Positions 6,562 to 15,278 of a DNA stretch of 15,278 bases are shown piece after piece. Position numbers and translations under genes: made by a program. Source of the DNA: Stramenopiles sp. TOSAG23-6 (taxonomy: Eukaryota; Sar). The notes under the pieces are model-generated. The model made no database searches. It was given only the letters and a program-made list of their open reading frames with translations, and was not told the DNA's origin. Positions within the stretch are counted from its first letter, which is position 1, and each line of letters begins with the position of its first letter. Where the stretch lies: contig LT636121.1 in NCBI GenBank assembly GCA_900128565.1, positions 1 through 15,278 on the forward strand. Direction: 5' to 3'.

Positions 6562-8489
6562 ATGGGAAATGATTTTCAATGTTGCCGTCCAAGTAAAGAG
6601 GAAGATATTCCTTATTCTCTACTCGATAATCCAGATGACACCAATGGCAACTGTCACTTCTTCATTAAGCCAAAACAAAAACAGAGTAACATTTGGGATT
6701 TTGATTGTTACGACTTATCGACACCGCTCACCAAAAATGTGATTTGGCCGGATGATCCTATATTAAAAAGTCCATTTAGGAAACCATTTGATTTCCAAGT
6801 GTATCAGAATTCACCTGGAGCGAGTCAGGGAAAACTTCCAATGCCAAGGCATGGGCACAAACAATTATGGTTGTATATACGTAAAACTTCAGACAATAAT
6901 GCTATTGGTGAAAATAAATATGACATTGAGAACTATGCTGACCCGGATCAAAAACAACCAATCATCCGATCACAAACAGTCAAAGGTCAAATCTTGGGCT
7001 CAATAAGAGAAAGTGTACATTTTAACAAAAAAAATATAACCCTAACCCTAACCCTATATAATATACGAAAATTTGTACCAAACAAAAAAAAATTTTAAAT
7101 ATTTTTTCACATTACATGTACATATTAAAAATCTAGATGCTTCGCCTGCAACAGCAAAAGTGAGTACAACTGAAATAGATTTTGATCGTGCCACGCAATG
7201 TATTCGAGAAGCAAATAAATTAATAATTCGTGGAAATCAGGATGAAAAAGAGTATTGTAAATTCAGTAGATTTCAGATCACTTTTAAATATGTGATAGTA
7301 TGTGGTGGGTCAAAAAAAAACAAAAAAACTGTTACATTTGAAGTGCATGCAATTGGAGTTGTCGGCCAAGTTCCTTCGGCAACTTCAAATACATTCACAC
7401 AACATGTAGGTTGCCATTATACTGTTGTCCAAAAAAAAAATTACTAAAAAAAAATAACCCTAACCCTAACCTAACAAAAAAATCAAAAAAAAATATTTTT
7501 TCACGATATCGGCGGTATTAGCAGGACTGCCCTGGGCATCTATTGGTAGTAACTCTAAAATAGAACCAAGTGGTACCACAGAGACTCATGACGTATCCAA
7601 AGGACGAAATTGGAATATCAGCATTACTCTTCCAATAGATGTATGTTTTCATCATTCGTTTCAATTTCGAATTTATTTTTTTTAATTTTTTTTTTAATTT
7701 TACGAAAAAAAAAATATTGCACCTAACGAATTTCAAACTTTCAAAGATATTTTTTTACATTGTCTCCTATTCAATCTACATTAAAGACAAGATTATCCGC
7801 AGGAGGTGGTGCAAATGCTCCACAATCTTCATCACTCGCAGATATTTTAGCTTCACGTCACGAAAAAACAATTAAAAATACTAAAAATACTAAAAATACT
7901 AAAAATACTAAAAAATCTCATAGAATTTGTGTAGCATATAAGAAAGTTGCAATACCTTGTGCAAGATTGGGAGATTCGCCAACGGAAAGAAAATTATCGT
8001 GGAATGAAAAACACACTCTAAAAGTTGACGATAATCCCGGTACCGCTTCTCAACCAAAAAATAGTAAATTATTGAGTTTTGCTGTTGGTTTCTGTATGAT
8101 TAAAGCAGATTTAAATTTATATGAGTCATTACTGATTCGTCATTCAAGTGTACGTTTTGCATTTCATTTTTTTTTTTTTTTTTTTTTGGTTTTCGTACGA
8201 AATTTCGTACCTAACGAATTTCAAATTTCTGAAATATTTTTTCACAATATTTGGTGGTGTTATTAAACCAGATTGTTTCAGAGAAGATAACATTTTAAGG
8301 CAAAAGATATTTTCAAGTACTGGTGGTGCTCTTGAATCTGTAAGTAATATCAGTGTGATAAAAAATAAAACAAAACAAGAGGTAAAGAAAGCGACAAAAC
8401 AAGGGGTAAAGAAAGCGACAAAACAAGGGGTAAAGAAAGCGACAAAACAGGAGGTAAAGAAAGCGACACAAAAAATAGTAGATGTTTGA
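6562..8489 (+). CDS. Unknown protein with N-terminal acylation signal and lysine-rich repeats (five exons)
   Basis: I do not recognise the family. Proposed exons are 6562-7014, 7118-7426, 7512-7640, 7760-8149 and 8253-8489, giving about 505 residues. The N-terminus MGNDFQCC has Gly2 followed by a double Cys, as in proteins that are N-myristoylated and palmitoylated, so membrane tethering is likely if this start is right. The middle (exons 2-3) has alternating hydrophobic strands, such as FQITFKYVIVCGG and VTFEVHAIGVVGQV, suggesting a beta-sandwich. Exon 4 has four KNT repeats (7874-7909) and the last exon four copies of KQ(E/G)VKKAT (8373-8468), a basic tail. There are no transmembrane segments. 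All four introns are introners or introner-like. Exon edges are inferred from frame; in introns 1, 3 and 4 a conventional AG further in would also keep the frame. Confidence 0.6.
7015..7117 (+). repeat. Introner IE3 with internal telomere-type repeat
   Basis: It starts GTACATTTT and ends TTTTTTCACATTACAT. The 7-bp TGTACAT occurs at both edges (7014-7020 and 7117-7123), like a target-site duplication. The core ATACGAAAATTTGTAC (7063-7078) is followed by CAAAC instead of CTAAC. Three AACCCT units sit upstream (7038-7055) and supply CTAAC. Precise removal restores ...RES-VHIKNLDASPAT in frame. A GT-AG alternative, 7013-7136, also keeps the frame. Confidence 0.75.
7427..7511 (+). repeat. Introner-like intron IE4 built around telomere-type repeats
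   Basis: This copy lacks the palindrome. It has AACCCTAACCCTAACCTAAC (7456-7475), A-rich flanks and the family tail ATATTTTTTCACGATA. The upstream frame closes at TAA near 7445 and a different frame is open from about 7506, so an intron is needed. The 5' edge (7424 or 7427) and the 3' edge are approximate. An AG at 7520-7521 does not join in frame to either donor. Confidence 0.55.
7641..7759 (+). repeat. Introner IE5 (degenerate core)
   Basis: It has the donor GTATGTTTTC at 7641, a degenerate core (TTACGAAAAAA...TTGCAC), CCTAAC at 7722-7727, then ATTTTTTTACA. Joining 7640 to 7760 keeps the frame (PID-LSPIQS). Joining to 7787 after an AAAG acceptor also keeps it (PID-TRLSAG), so the end is uncertain. 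Confidence 0.65.
7874..7909 (+). repeat. 9-bp tandem repeat (AAAAATACT x4)
   Basis: Four exact copies encode KNTKNTKNTKNT in exon 4 of the unknown gene. The array is in frame, so length changes by whole units would not break the protein. Confidence 0.95.
8150..8252 (+). repeat. Introner IE6 (perfect palindrome copy)
   Basis: It starts GTACGTTTTGC, holds a 21-nt T run (8167-8187), the perfect palindrome GTACGAAATTTCGTAC (8195-8210), CTAAC (8211-8215), and the tail TTTTTTCACAATATTT. Joining 8149 to 8253 gives HSS-GGVIKPD in frame. A GT-AG choice (8148 to 8269) is also in frame. Confidence 0.75.
8373..8468 (+). repeat. 24-bp tandem repeat x4 in the last exon
   Basis: Four near-identical units encode KQ(E/G)VKKAT, making a strongly basic, probably helical C-terminal tail. 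Differences between units are confined to a few bases. Confidence 0.95.
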
Positions 8490-10244
<1,755 letters not shown>

Positions 10245-10296
10245 GTTGTGTTCAACTATTAAAATGTTGGTTTTTATTATGTCTTTTGGTGTGATA

Positions 10297-10302
10297 AATA
10301 AA
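10297..10302 (+). promoter_or_regulatory. Possible polyadenylation signal AATAAA
   Basis: AATAAA lies 53-58 bp after the alpha-tubulin stop. Position and sequence fit a eukaryotic poly(A) signal, but in AT-rich DNA the hexamer is common. Confidence 0.35.
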
Positions 10303-10368
10303 TCATTATAATTATGAGTATGATATTTATTTTTTCTTTTTTTTGTACGATTTTTATAAATCATTTAC

Positions 10369-10923
10369 TCAATCAAAAAGACTCTGGCGTATGTCAGACG
10401 TGGAACTCTTTGGTTGGTGGGATAACTTTGACCACTGTGATGGAGGCCAAATGATATGAGTAGCTCTACCTTTTATCAGTCCCAACGGAACACTTTGGTA
10501 ATTCCGGCTATCAGTACTTGACTTTGAGTTGTCTCCTTCAATCCAACAGTGACCAGCTGGTATTCGAAAGCAACGTCCGGTGTTTGGGCCATTCTTGGGT
10601 GTGACAAAATCTTTCTCCAACGCAACAATGCGTTTGATAACAAACGAATTCCTAAAACCAATTCGCCCTCGTGGACGGTCTAATATTACTATATGCCCTC
10701 GAGCACAGTCCCTGGCTGAATATGAGCTATTCATCCATACAAAATTACTCCATTTACCAACTGGATTTAAAGTAGGTGACATCGAAGAACCATCAACAAA
10801 TACCGGGTATCCCACTTTGTCCCGTATAGTAAGCGCAATTGGGAAGATCCAGAAGAAGGCTCCACAAAAGGCCTTTGCATCTTTGCCATATTTCCGTGAC
10901 AAATTAACAAAAGCTTCAGCCAT
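10369..10923 (-). CDS. IMMP2L: Mitochondrial inner-membrane protease subunit 2-like (S26 signal peptidase)
   Basis: The 184-residue protein has the order of the IMP2/IMMP2L family: an N-terminal hydrophobic segment (about 19-33), box B GSSMSPTLN with the expected catalytic Ser47, RGHIVILDRPRG, box D FVIKRIVALEKD with the expected Lys97, a WIEGDN box followed by SSTDSRNYQSVPLGLIKGRA, and an I-W-P-P end. The Ser/Lys pair cleaves sorting signals of proteins delivered to the intermembrane space and acts in the inner membrane facing that space. It could instead be IMP1, but the length and the 'SRNYQSVPLGLIKGRA' wording favour subunit 2. It starts at ATG 10923 and has no introns. Confidence 0.88.
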   Translation of the reverse strand: MAEAFVNLSRKYGKDAKAFCGAFFWIFPIALTIRDKVGYPVFVDGSSMSPTLNPVGKWSNFVWMNSSYSARDCARGHIVILDRPRGRIGFRNSFVIKRIVALEKDFVTPKNGPNTGRCFRIPAGHCWIEGDNSKSSTDSRNYQSVPLGLIKGRATHIIWPPSQWSKLSHQPKSSTSDIRQSLFD

Positions 10924-11288
10924 TGAGAAACTAAACTAATATATCAAGCAACTTTATATACACATGAAAGCATGTTATTTAGCTTATATATCTAATTTAC
11001 GCAGTTCACTGTGAACAATGGATGATAACTGTAGGTGAAATATTAAAAAAATCTAATTCTCACTCTCTCGTAAAGTCATGATGTCGACATCGTTGAACAA
11101 CAACACAAGGTTCTCACACAAGCGAATCGAGATTCTCAGATTCGAAGAATAAATAATTGTGTCTTCATTTTCCCTTCATTTTGATGGCTCGATCTATCAA
11201 ACTCAAAATTGGAAATTTGGAATACTAAATTAATCGCACAAGTTCGAATCTATCTAAATCGGGCACTAAAATCTGATTCAAATAGGTA
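10924..11288. promoter_or_regulatory. Divergent intergenic region
   Basis: 365 bp lie between two divergent starts. It is AT-rich with short inverted pieces (GATTCTCAGATTCGAAGAAT near 11130). No gene, tRNA or element core is seen. A first exon of the downstream gene could hide here, since AAATAG lies directly before GTAATGG at its start. Confidence 0.35.
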
Positions 11289-11777
11289 ATGGAAGGTTAT
11301 GATCCTGATGTAAATGTAATGCCAATGATGGCAGTTATTAAAAAATTTGGTGTCAAGTGTGAAGAAGATCATCCAGAAGGAACTATGCCAAAGTATGGCT
11401 TCAAGTCAAAACACAAAAAAGGCGACTATGAAATTGGATTTGGTAGACTTATGGCGGCTTGTGCGGATGGAATGCATATGGATTCATTAAATGGGACTTT
11501 GAAAAGAGCTGCCGGTAAATCTCGGGATTCACCTTATAAAAAAGAGAACCAAAAAATAAAATTTGTCGGTAAAATGCTTATGCTTCCCCTAAACTATGAC
11601 GCTGTTATACGCATGAATGCAAAATGGGTTCCAACAGATGAAGAAGTTTCAAACAGTAAGACTGCTTGTGGTAAAGGCATTGAACATGCCCGTGAAGGAC
11701 TTATTAGTAATAATCTATCCGTGGAACCTTGCTTAGGCCTTAAAGGAAAAGGAACAGGAGCCTCAGGCTTCCAGTAG
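11289..11777 (+). CDS. Unknown basic 162-residue protein
   Basis: I do not recognise this protein. It is soluble, with no signal peptide or membrane segment, rich in Lys, Gly and Met, and has several conserved-looking boxes: YDPDVNVMPMMAVIKKFG, YEIGFGRLMAACADGMHMDSLNGTLKRAAG and KFVGKMLMLPLNYDAVIRMNAKWVPTDEEV. The C-terminus is Gly-rich (LGLKGKGTGASGF). The balanced composition and absence of stops across 162 codons in AT-rich DNA support a real gene. The ATG at 11289 is the first in frame; an upstream coding exon cannot be excluded. Confidence 0.65.
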   Translation: MEGYDPDVNVMPMMAVIKKFGVKCEEDHPEGTMPKYGFKSKHKKGDYEIGFGRLMAACADGMHMDSLNGTLKRAAGKSRDSPYKKENQKIKFVGKMLMLPLNYDAVIRMNAKWVPTDEEVSNSKTACGKGIEHAREGLISNNLSVEPCLGLKGKGTGASGFQ

Positions 11778-12177
11778 ATTAAACTGCTCAACTTTGATTT
11801 CTGCAATTTTTTCACCTTGGCTTTTTATACCAATAAAATATAGCAATTTAAACTTTTCTACTTTGATTGTTATAGCAATCGTGTAATAGTCAACTCATTG
11901 AATATTATTTCTATAGAGAAGTATGTAATTTACGATAATTGATAATTTTGTAATTTTTTTTCTATTATTATATATTATTTTTTTACGACTCAAAATTAGC
12001 AGGTTTGTGTGTGGGTGTGTCGAAGATTTTTTCTTTTTCATGGTTCAGAATCTCAGATTCTTTTTCAAATAGACACGTCGACGTTGCTACAGCTTTTGGT
12101 TGAAGTCTCGTACTACTACATTATCTGTTACGTTTGGTGCGTATACTAAATACCTTGTTCAATTGTTTGAATCAAAA
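11778..12177. other. Intergenic region upstream of the Ubl-polycystin gene
   Basis: About 400 AT-rich bp. It includes T runs (11947-11960, 11987-11994), a GT-rich TTTGTGTGTGGGTGTGTCG at 12003-12021, and a frame open from 12100 that has no ATG until 12178. No other gene is seen. Confidence 0.4.
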
Positions 12178-15100
12178 ATGATAAAAGGCATATATCTGCA
12201 AAGAATAGATGGTTCTGAAATATACTTACCTCATATCCACCACAGTCCTGGAGATCTGGTCAAGAAACTCAAAGTAAACTTGATTAAGCTAGGACACGCA
12301 CATGCAGGACACACTCAACTTACTTTTGGACGAAAATCTCTTGAAGATGACAAAACACTTGGATTTTATGGTTTACAATCTGGTAGTGTCATTGCAGTAG
12401 AATCCACACATACATCATCACATTTGGATGTGTGTATCCATTCTAAATCGTATGAATTAACCAGACTCAAAAAAGAATGTAACAATTTACGACAAAAGAT
12501 TGACGATATGTCACTCCTATATGACTCCCAGTTAAAGCAAAAGAATGAAAATGTAAAGTCTTTTTCTGAACGCCATAAAGAAATACAAATAACAAAAATA
12601 TGCACGCGCACGATATTTAGAAAATCCGTTGATAACTTTGCGTATGGGTTAAATATAAAAAATACAACAAAAGAAAATAACAAATATAAAACTGTAACTG
12701 TATACAACGGAAATCTTGTAAATGAGTTTTATATGTACAAAACTTTAGATAAAAAGTCACAAGATGAACGTTCATACCACAGTAAAACATTTGATGAAAT
12801 AGGTAAAGAGGCGATTTTATTTTGGGATCTTCTTTGTGACCGTGTCTATTTTTATCAAACTAAAGATACAAACGATAAAGAGAATTCGAAAAAAAATTCA
12901 ATTTGGCCTTCTCAGGCTCTTCTATCAGAGGCTTTTCAATATAACCAGAAGAAGCTTATTCTTAGACTATATGATCCATCCAAGTATAAAATAAGAGAAA
13001 GTAAAAGTTCCGAGAGAATAAACTATCAAAACTATAATAGATCAAATAAAACCCAAAAGAAAAATACTTCCGACAACATCAATATATTAAAAATTGCAGA
13101 TAATTTTAATAAAGAAAATGCAAGCCTTGGATTACTTTTAGCAAATGATGAGAATGAAAACGTCGTTAAAAGCAGTACAAATGCGTTAAATGGTAATACT
13201 AATAATTTGAAAACTAAAGAAACAAACAATGATGATGTACGTTTGATATGAATTTCTAATTTAAGTTTTTTTTCATACGAAATTTCGTACCTAACGATTT
13301 TTTTAACTATTTTTTTTTTTTCACAATACATGTCCATAGTGAAATTGAAATGGCTCAAAAAAGCTTTACTCGACAGAAACGTCGTCGTATTAGAGTTGGA
13401 CTCTGTACAATGACAACTGCTTTTATTTTTGTGATTATTTTACTCTGGAATGACGTATGTTTTATTTTTTTTTTAATGAATTTTTTTTTGTACGAAATTT
13501 TGTACCTAACAATTTTTTTTAGATTTTTTTTTGAAATATTTTTCCAAAATACATGGACATAACATTTCTAGTTCTTCTGGGGTAAATAATGATTTTATCA
13601 ATAAGCTTAAAAGTAAAAGTATTGACATTGATTATACAAAGGAAAAGGAAGAAATTTGGGAATGGATAGATAACAGTAAAACTATCGAGAATGGAAATTT
13701 AGTCACTTTTGACAACGAAAATTATAAAAAATGGACTTTATTTGGTCCTGTGTCATATACACAACATAGAGGTCAAGGTTTACTTAGTTGTATTACTGAA
13801 AAGGCTTTTGATGCTACAGAGAACCCTAATTGTCGATTATGTTCAGTGTACTGCCAATCAGAATTTGGAACGAATCAGTCGGTAAGTATGTTTTTTTTTT
13901 TCAAATTCGATTTTTTTTCATACGAAATTACGTACCTAACGATTTTTTTTTGAAATATTTTTCCAAAATACAACGTCTTTTGGTGCTTGGTGGTTAACAC
14001 CTTTTACATTTGGAGGAAAGAAGACTTTGTCATTAGAACAAGAAACTATTGGTATTATCGCAGACTATGGTTCAAAAGGCTTTCGTAGATCATCTTTTCC
14101 TGGGCAACTGCCTTTAGAAAAAGTGTATCATGATTCAGTATGGGAACAAATGAAGGTAGATTGGCTTGATGAGTACACCCGAGCAATATTTATTACTGCT
14201 TCTACATATCATCCAGCTCTCAATTTGTTAACAAAAATACAATCTGGTATTGAAATGTCTGTGGGTGGAAATTCAGTATCAAACTTAAGTATTGATTCAG
14301 TTTTTTTAGATGATAGAAGTTCAAAAATCAAAATTATTTCATTTCTTCTTTTACCCATTGTAGCTATTTCACTAATCATGTATGTTTTATTTTTTTTCAA
14401 ATTTGATTTTTTTTCGTACGAAATTTTGTACCTAACGATTTTTTTTTCAAATATTTTTCACTGCTCATAGATGTGATGCACTTGTTAGAAATCATTGGCT
14501 TACGATATCGTTACGTTTCGTCATATTTTTGGAATACGGCAATATGGCACAACTTTGCAATTTATATCTTTATTTCGGTCTATGTATTTCATGAATTAAA
14601 AATCGATTCAGATCTTAAAATTCTTCAAGGAGATTGTGTTAAAATTCTTCTTAGACAAAATTACTTCAATGAAATTCTTAATGACCAAGAAAAGATCATT
14701 TACAATGAAATTCTGACAGAAAATGGACCTAAAACAACCTTGAATACAAGTATTTGGTCCCAAAAAGCACAATTAAAATGGGAAATTTGGTGGAACGAAT
14801 CTAGAATAAAGGATTTTGATACGAATCTGCAAATGACTATTAACTCGTATGAAAGGACTATCTCAGAACATAAACTAAATATGAATAATAATCTTACAGG
14901 AATTTCTGTAGCAAGACAAGTACAAGTACTTTTACTATCAATTTCATTCTATTTGATATTTATGAAATTGTACAGATTTCTCTTTAGAAGAAAAATATTG
15001 AAAAAAACAAATATTGAAAAATCAAAGTCGAAAAATGATTTCAACCGCGATATTTCAATGTATTTTATAATCGTACCGATACTATTTATATTACTACTAG

Positions 15101-15278
15101 TTGTACTCGCCGTATCTTTTATTTTGTGGATTGATATCAATGGACATAATACGTACTTTAAAAATTTTTCAGGAATTATTATCGGTACATTGATAGGATT
15201 GTGTAGTAGTAAAGGGGGTATGGATTATGTATGTTTTATTTTTTTTTCAATTTCGAATTTATTTTTCGTACGAAATTT
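12178..15278 (+). CDS. Ubiquitin-like domain fused to polycystin-2-type cation channel (3' partial, multi-exon)
   Basis: Proposed exons are 12178-13236, 13332-13454, 13555-13885, 13974-14379 and 14469-15228, giving about 893 residues before the window ends in an intron. Residues 1-76 form a ubiquitin-like fold (IYLQRIDGSEIYLP, then LTFGRKSLEDDKTLGFYGLQSGSVI), followed by a coiled coil (about 90-140) and a polar region. Residues 375-392 form a first membrane helix after a basic RQKRRRIR. The large polycystin (TOP) domain follows: LFGP, paired cysteines, and the family signature W-L-D-E-Y-T-R-A-I-F-I..YHPALNLL before helix S2. Later come MHLLEI..RYRYVSSYFWN (S2-S3 linker), helices S3-S5 and a pore-like NFSGIIIGTLIGL. 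Polycystin-2 channels sit in ciliary or internal membranes and pass cations including Ca2+. The first exon could be a separate Ubl gene with the channel starting at the ATG at 13350; the in-frame introner donor at 13237 argues for one gene. Confidence 0.72.
13237..13331 (+). repeat. Introner IE7 (joins the Ubl exon to the first channel exon)
   Basis: It starts GTACGTTTG, has the core ATACGAAATTTCGTAC (13275-13290), CTAAC (13291-13295) and the tail TTTTTCACAATACAT ending at 13331. Removal gives NNDD-VHSEIEMAQK in frame. The nearest AG (13338-13339) would place TGA directly in frame. A further AG near 13377 (CGACAG before AAACGT) would keep the frame but drop 15 codons. Confidence 0.75.
13455..13554 (+). 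repeat. Introner IE8
   Basis: It starts GTATGTTTTATTT, has the core GTACGAAATTTTGTAC (13490-13505), CTAAC (13506-13510) and the tail TTTTTCCAAAATACAT ending at 13554. Joining gives LLWND-GHNISSSS in frame. AG acceptors at 13521-13522 and 13570-13571 both run into early stops. The next in-frame AG (AATAAG near 13606) would delete about 17 codons. Confidence 0.8.
13886..13973 (+). repeat. Introner IE9
   Basis: It has GTATGTTTT at 13886 (a GTAAGT also sits at 13882), the core ATACGAAATTACGTAC (13920-13935), CTAAC (13936-13940) and the tail TTTTTCCAAAATACAA. Joining gives NQSV-TSFGAWWLTPF in frame. No AG occurs between the donor and 14014, by which point about 14 open coding codons have passed. 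Confidence 0.78.
14380..14468 (+). repeat. Introner IE10
   Basis: It starts GTATGTTTTATTT, has the core GTACGAAATTTTGTAC (14416-14431), CTAAC (14432-14436), and ends TTTTTCACTGCTCAT. Joining gives SLI-IDVMHLLEIIG in frame and matches the polycystin S2-S3 linker. The only AG (14469-14470) is out of frame with the donor and leads to a stop near 14593. TCAT precedes both edges, a possible small target duplication. Confidence 0.82.
15229..15278 (+). repeat. Introner IE11 (5' part, cut by the window edge)
   Basis: GTATGTTTTATTTTTTTTTC at 15229 follows ...GGMDY of the channel. The core begins GTACGAAATTT at 15268 and runs off the window end. Confidence 0.78.

Noticed and set aside
8340-8345. GTAAGT as a further intron donor in the last exon
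   Set aside because: The frame is open across it to a stop at 8487-8489, and no introner core or plausible downstream exon follows.
8373-8468. CRISPR-like array
   Set aside because: The units are contiguous with no spacers and encode an in-frame peptide repeat in a eukaryotic gene.
13350-13562. Separate small gene starting at the ATG at 13350
   Set aside because: The frame is open upstream to the introner edge at 13332 and the peptide runs into another introner after one membrane helix; it is best read as an exon of the polycystin gene. A separate start here remains possible.
13531-13953. Independent short proteins starting TTGAAATATTTTTCC
   Set aside because: These starts lie in the introner tail, which is shared by several copies; the coding parts are channel exons.

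Overview
This is a nuclear chromosome segment from an AT-rich, gene-dense unicellular eukaryote. It uses standard stop codons and has small intergenic gaps. Alpha-tubulin, a DNAAF6/PIH1D3-type dynein-assembly factor and a polycystin-type channel all point to an organism with a motile flagellum. The general look of the proteins suggests a stramenopile or related protist, but this is an inference and the sequence alone does not fix the taxon. One ambiguous base (n at 3703) shows this is a draft assembly.

Layout, left to right. (1) A 5'-truncated gene (to 1750, +) encodes a protein with about five cysteine-bearing repeat modules and a degenerate J domain. (2) DNAAF6-like gene (1824-2408, -), divergent from a small secreted or anchored PSI-domain protein (2627-3154, +). 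(3) Replication factor C subunit 3 (3235-4530, -), whose first exon appears to be only the ATG, divergent from exosome subunit RRP41 (4874-5617, +). (4) A block (about 5549-6190) in which the RRP41 3' end is tandemly duplicated, carries TTAGGG telomere-type repeats, and is split by a 448-bp terminal-inverted-repeat element with a TA target duplication. (5) A five-exon unknown gene (6562-8489, +) with a probable N-terminal acylation signal and lysine-rich tandem repeats. (6) Intronless alpha-tubulin (8883-10244, +), convergent with an IMP2-type mitochondrial inner-membrane protease (10369-10923, -). (7) An unknown 162-aa protein (11289-11777, +). (8) A large multi-exon gene (12178 to past the window end, +) that appears to join an N-terminal ubiquitin-like domain to a polycystin-2-like cation channel.

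The outstanding feature is a family of about eleven near-identical intron-like elements (introners, IE1-IE11 here), about 88-120 bp each, confined to three plus-strand genes and always in the sense direction. They start with GTATGTTTT or GTACGTTTT. Most carry a palindromic core (GTACGAAATTTCGTAC) joined directly to a branch-point-like CTAAC, then a T-rich tract, and they end near TTTTTC..AATACAT. In at least four copies the reading frame and protein similarity resume directly after ..ACA(T), with no usable AG acceptor, so either splicing is non-canonical or the elements are removed in another way. The same 20-bp core-plus-branch sequence lies in the terminal inverted repeat of the 448-bp element, which links the introners to a local DNA transposon family. 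Two introners also contain telomere-type CCCTAA repeats, which themselves contain CTAAC.

Functionally the genes are a mix of housekeeping (DNA replication, RNA decay, mitochondrial protein processing, cytoskeleton) and flagellar or membrane genes. There is no sign of an operon or of a coordinated pathway.
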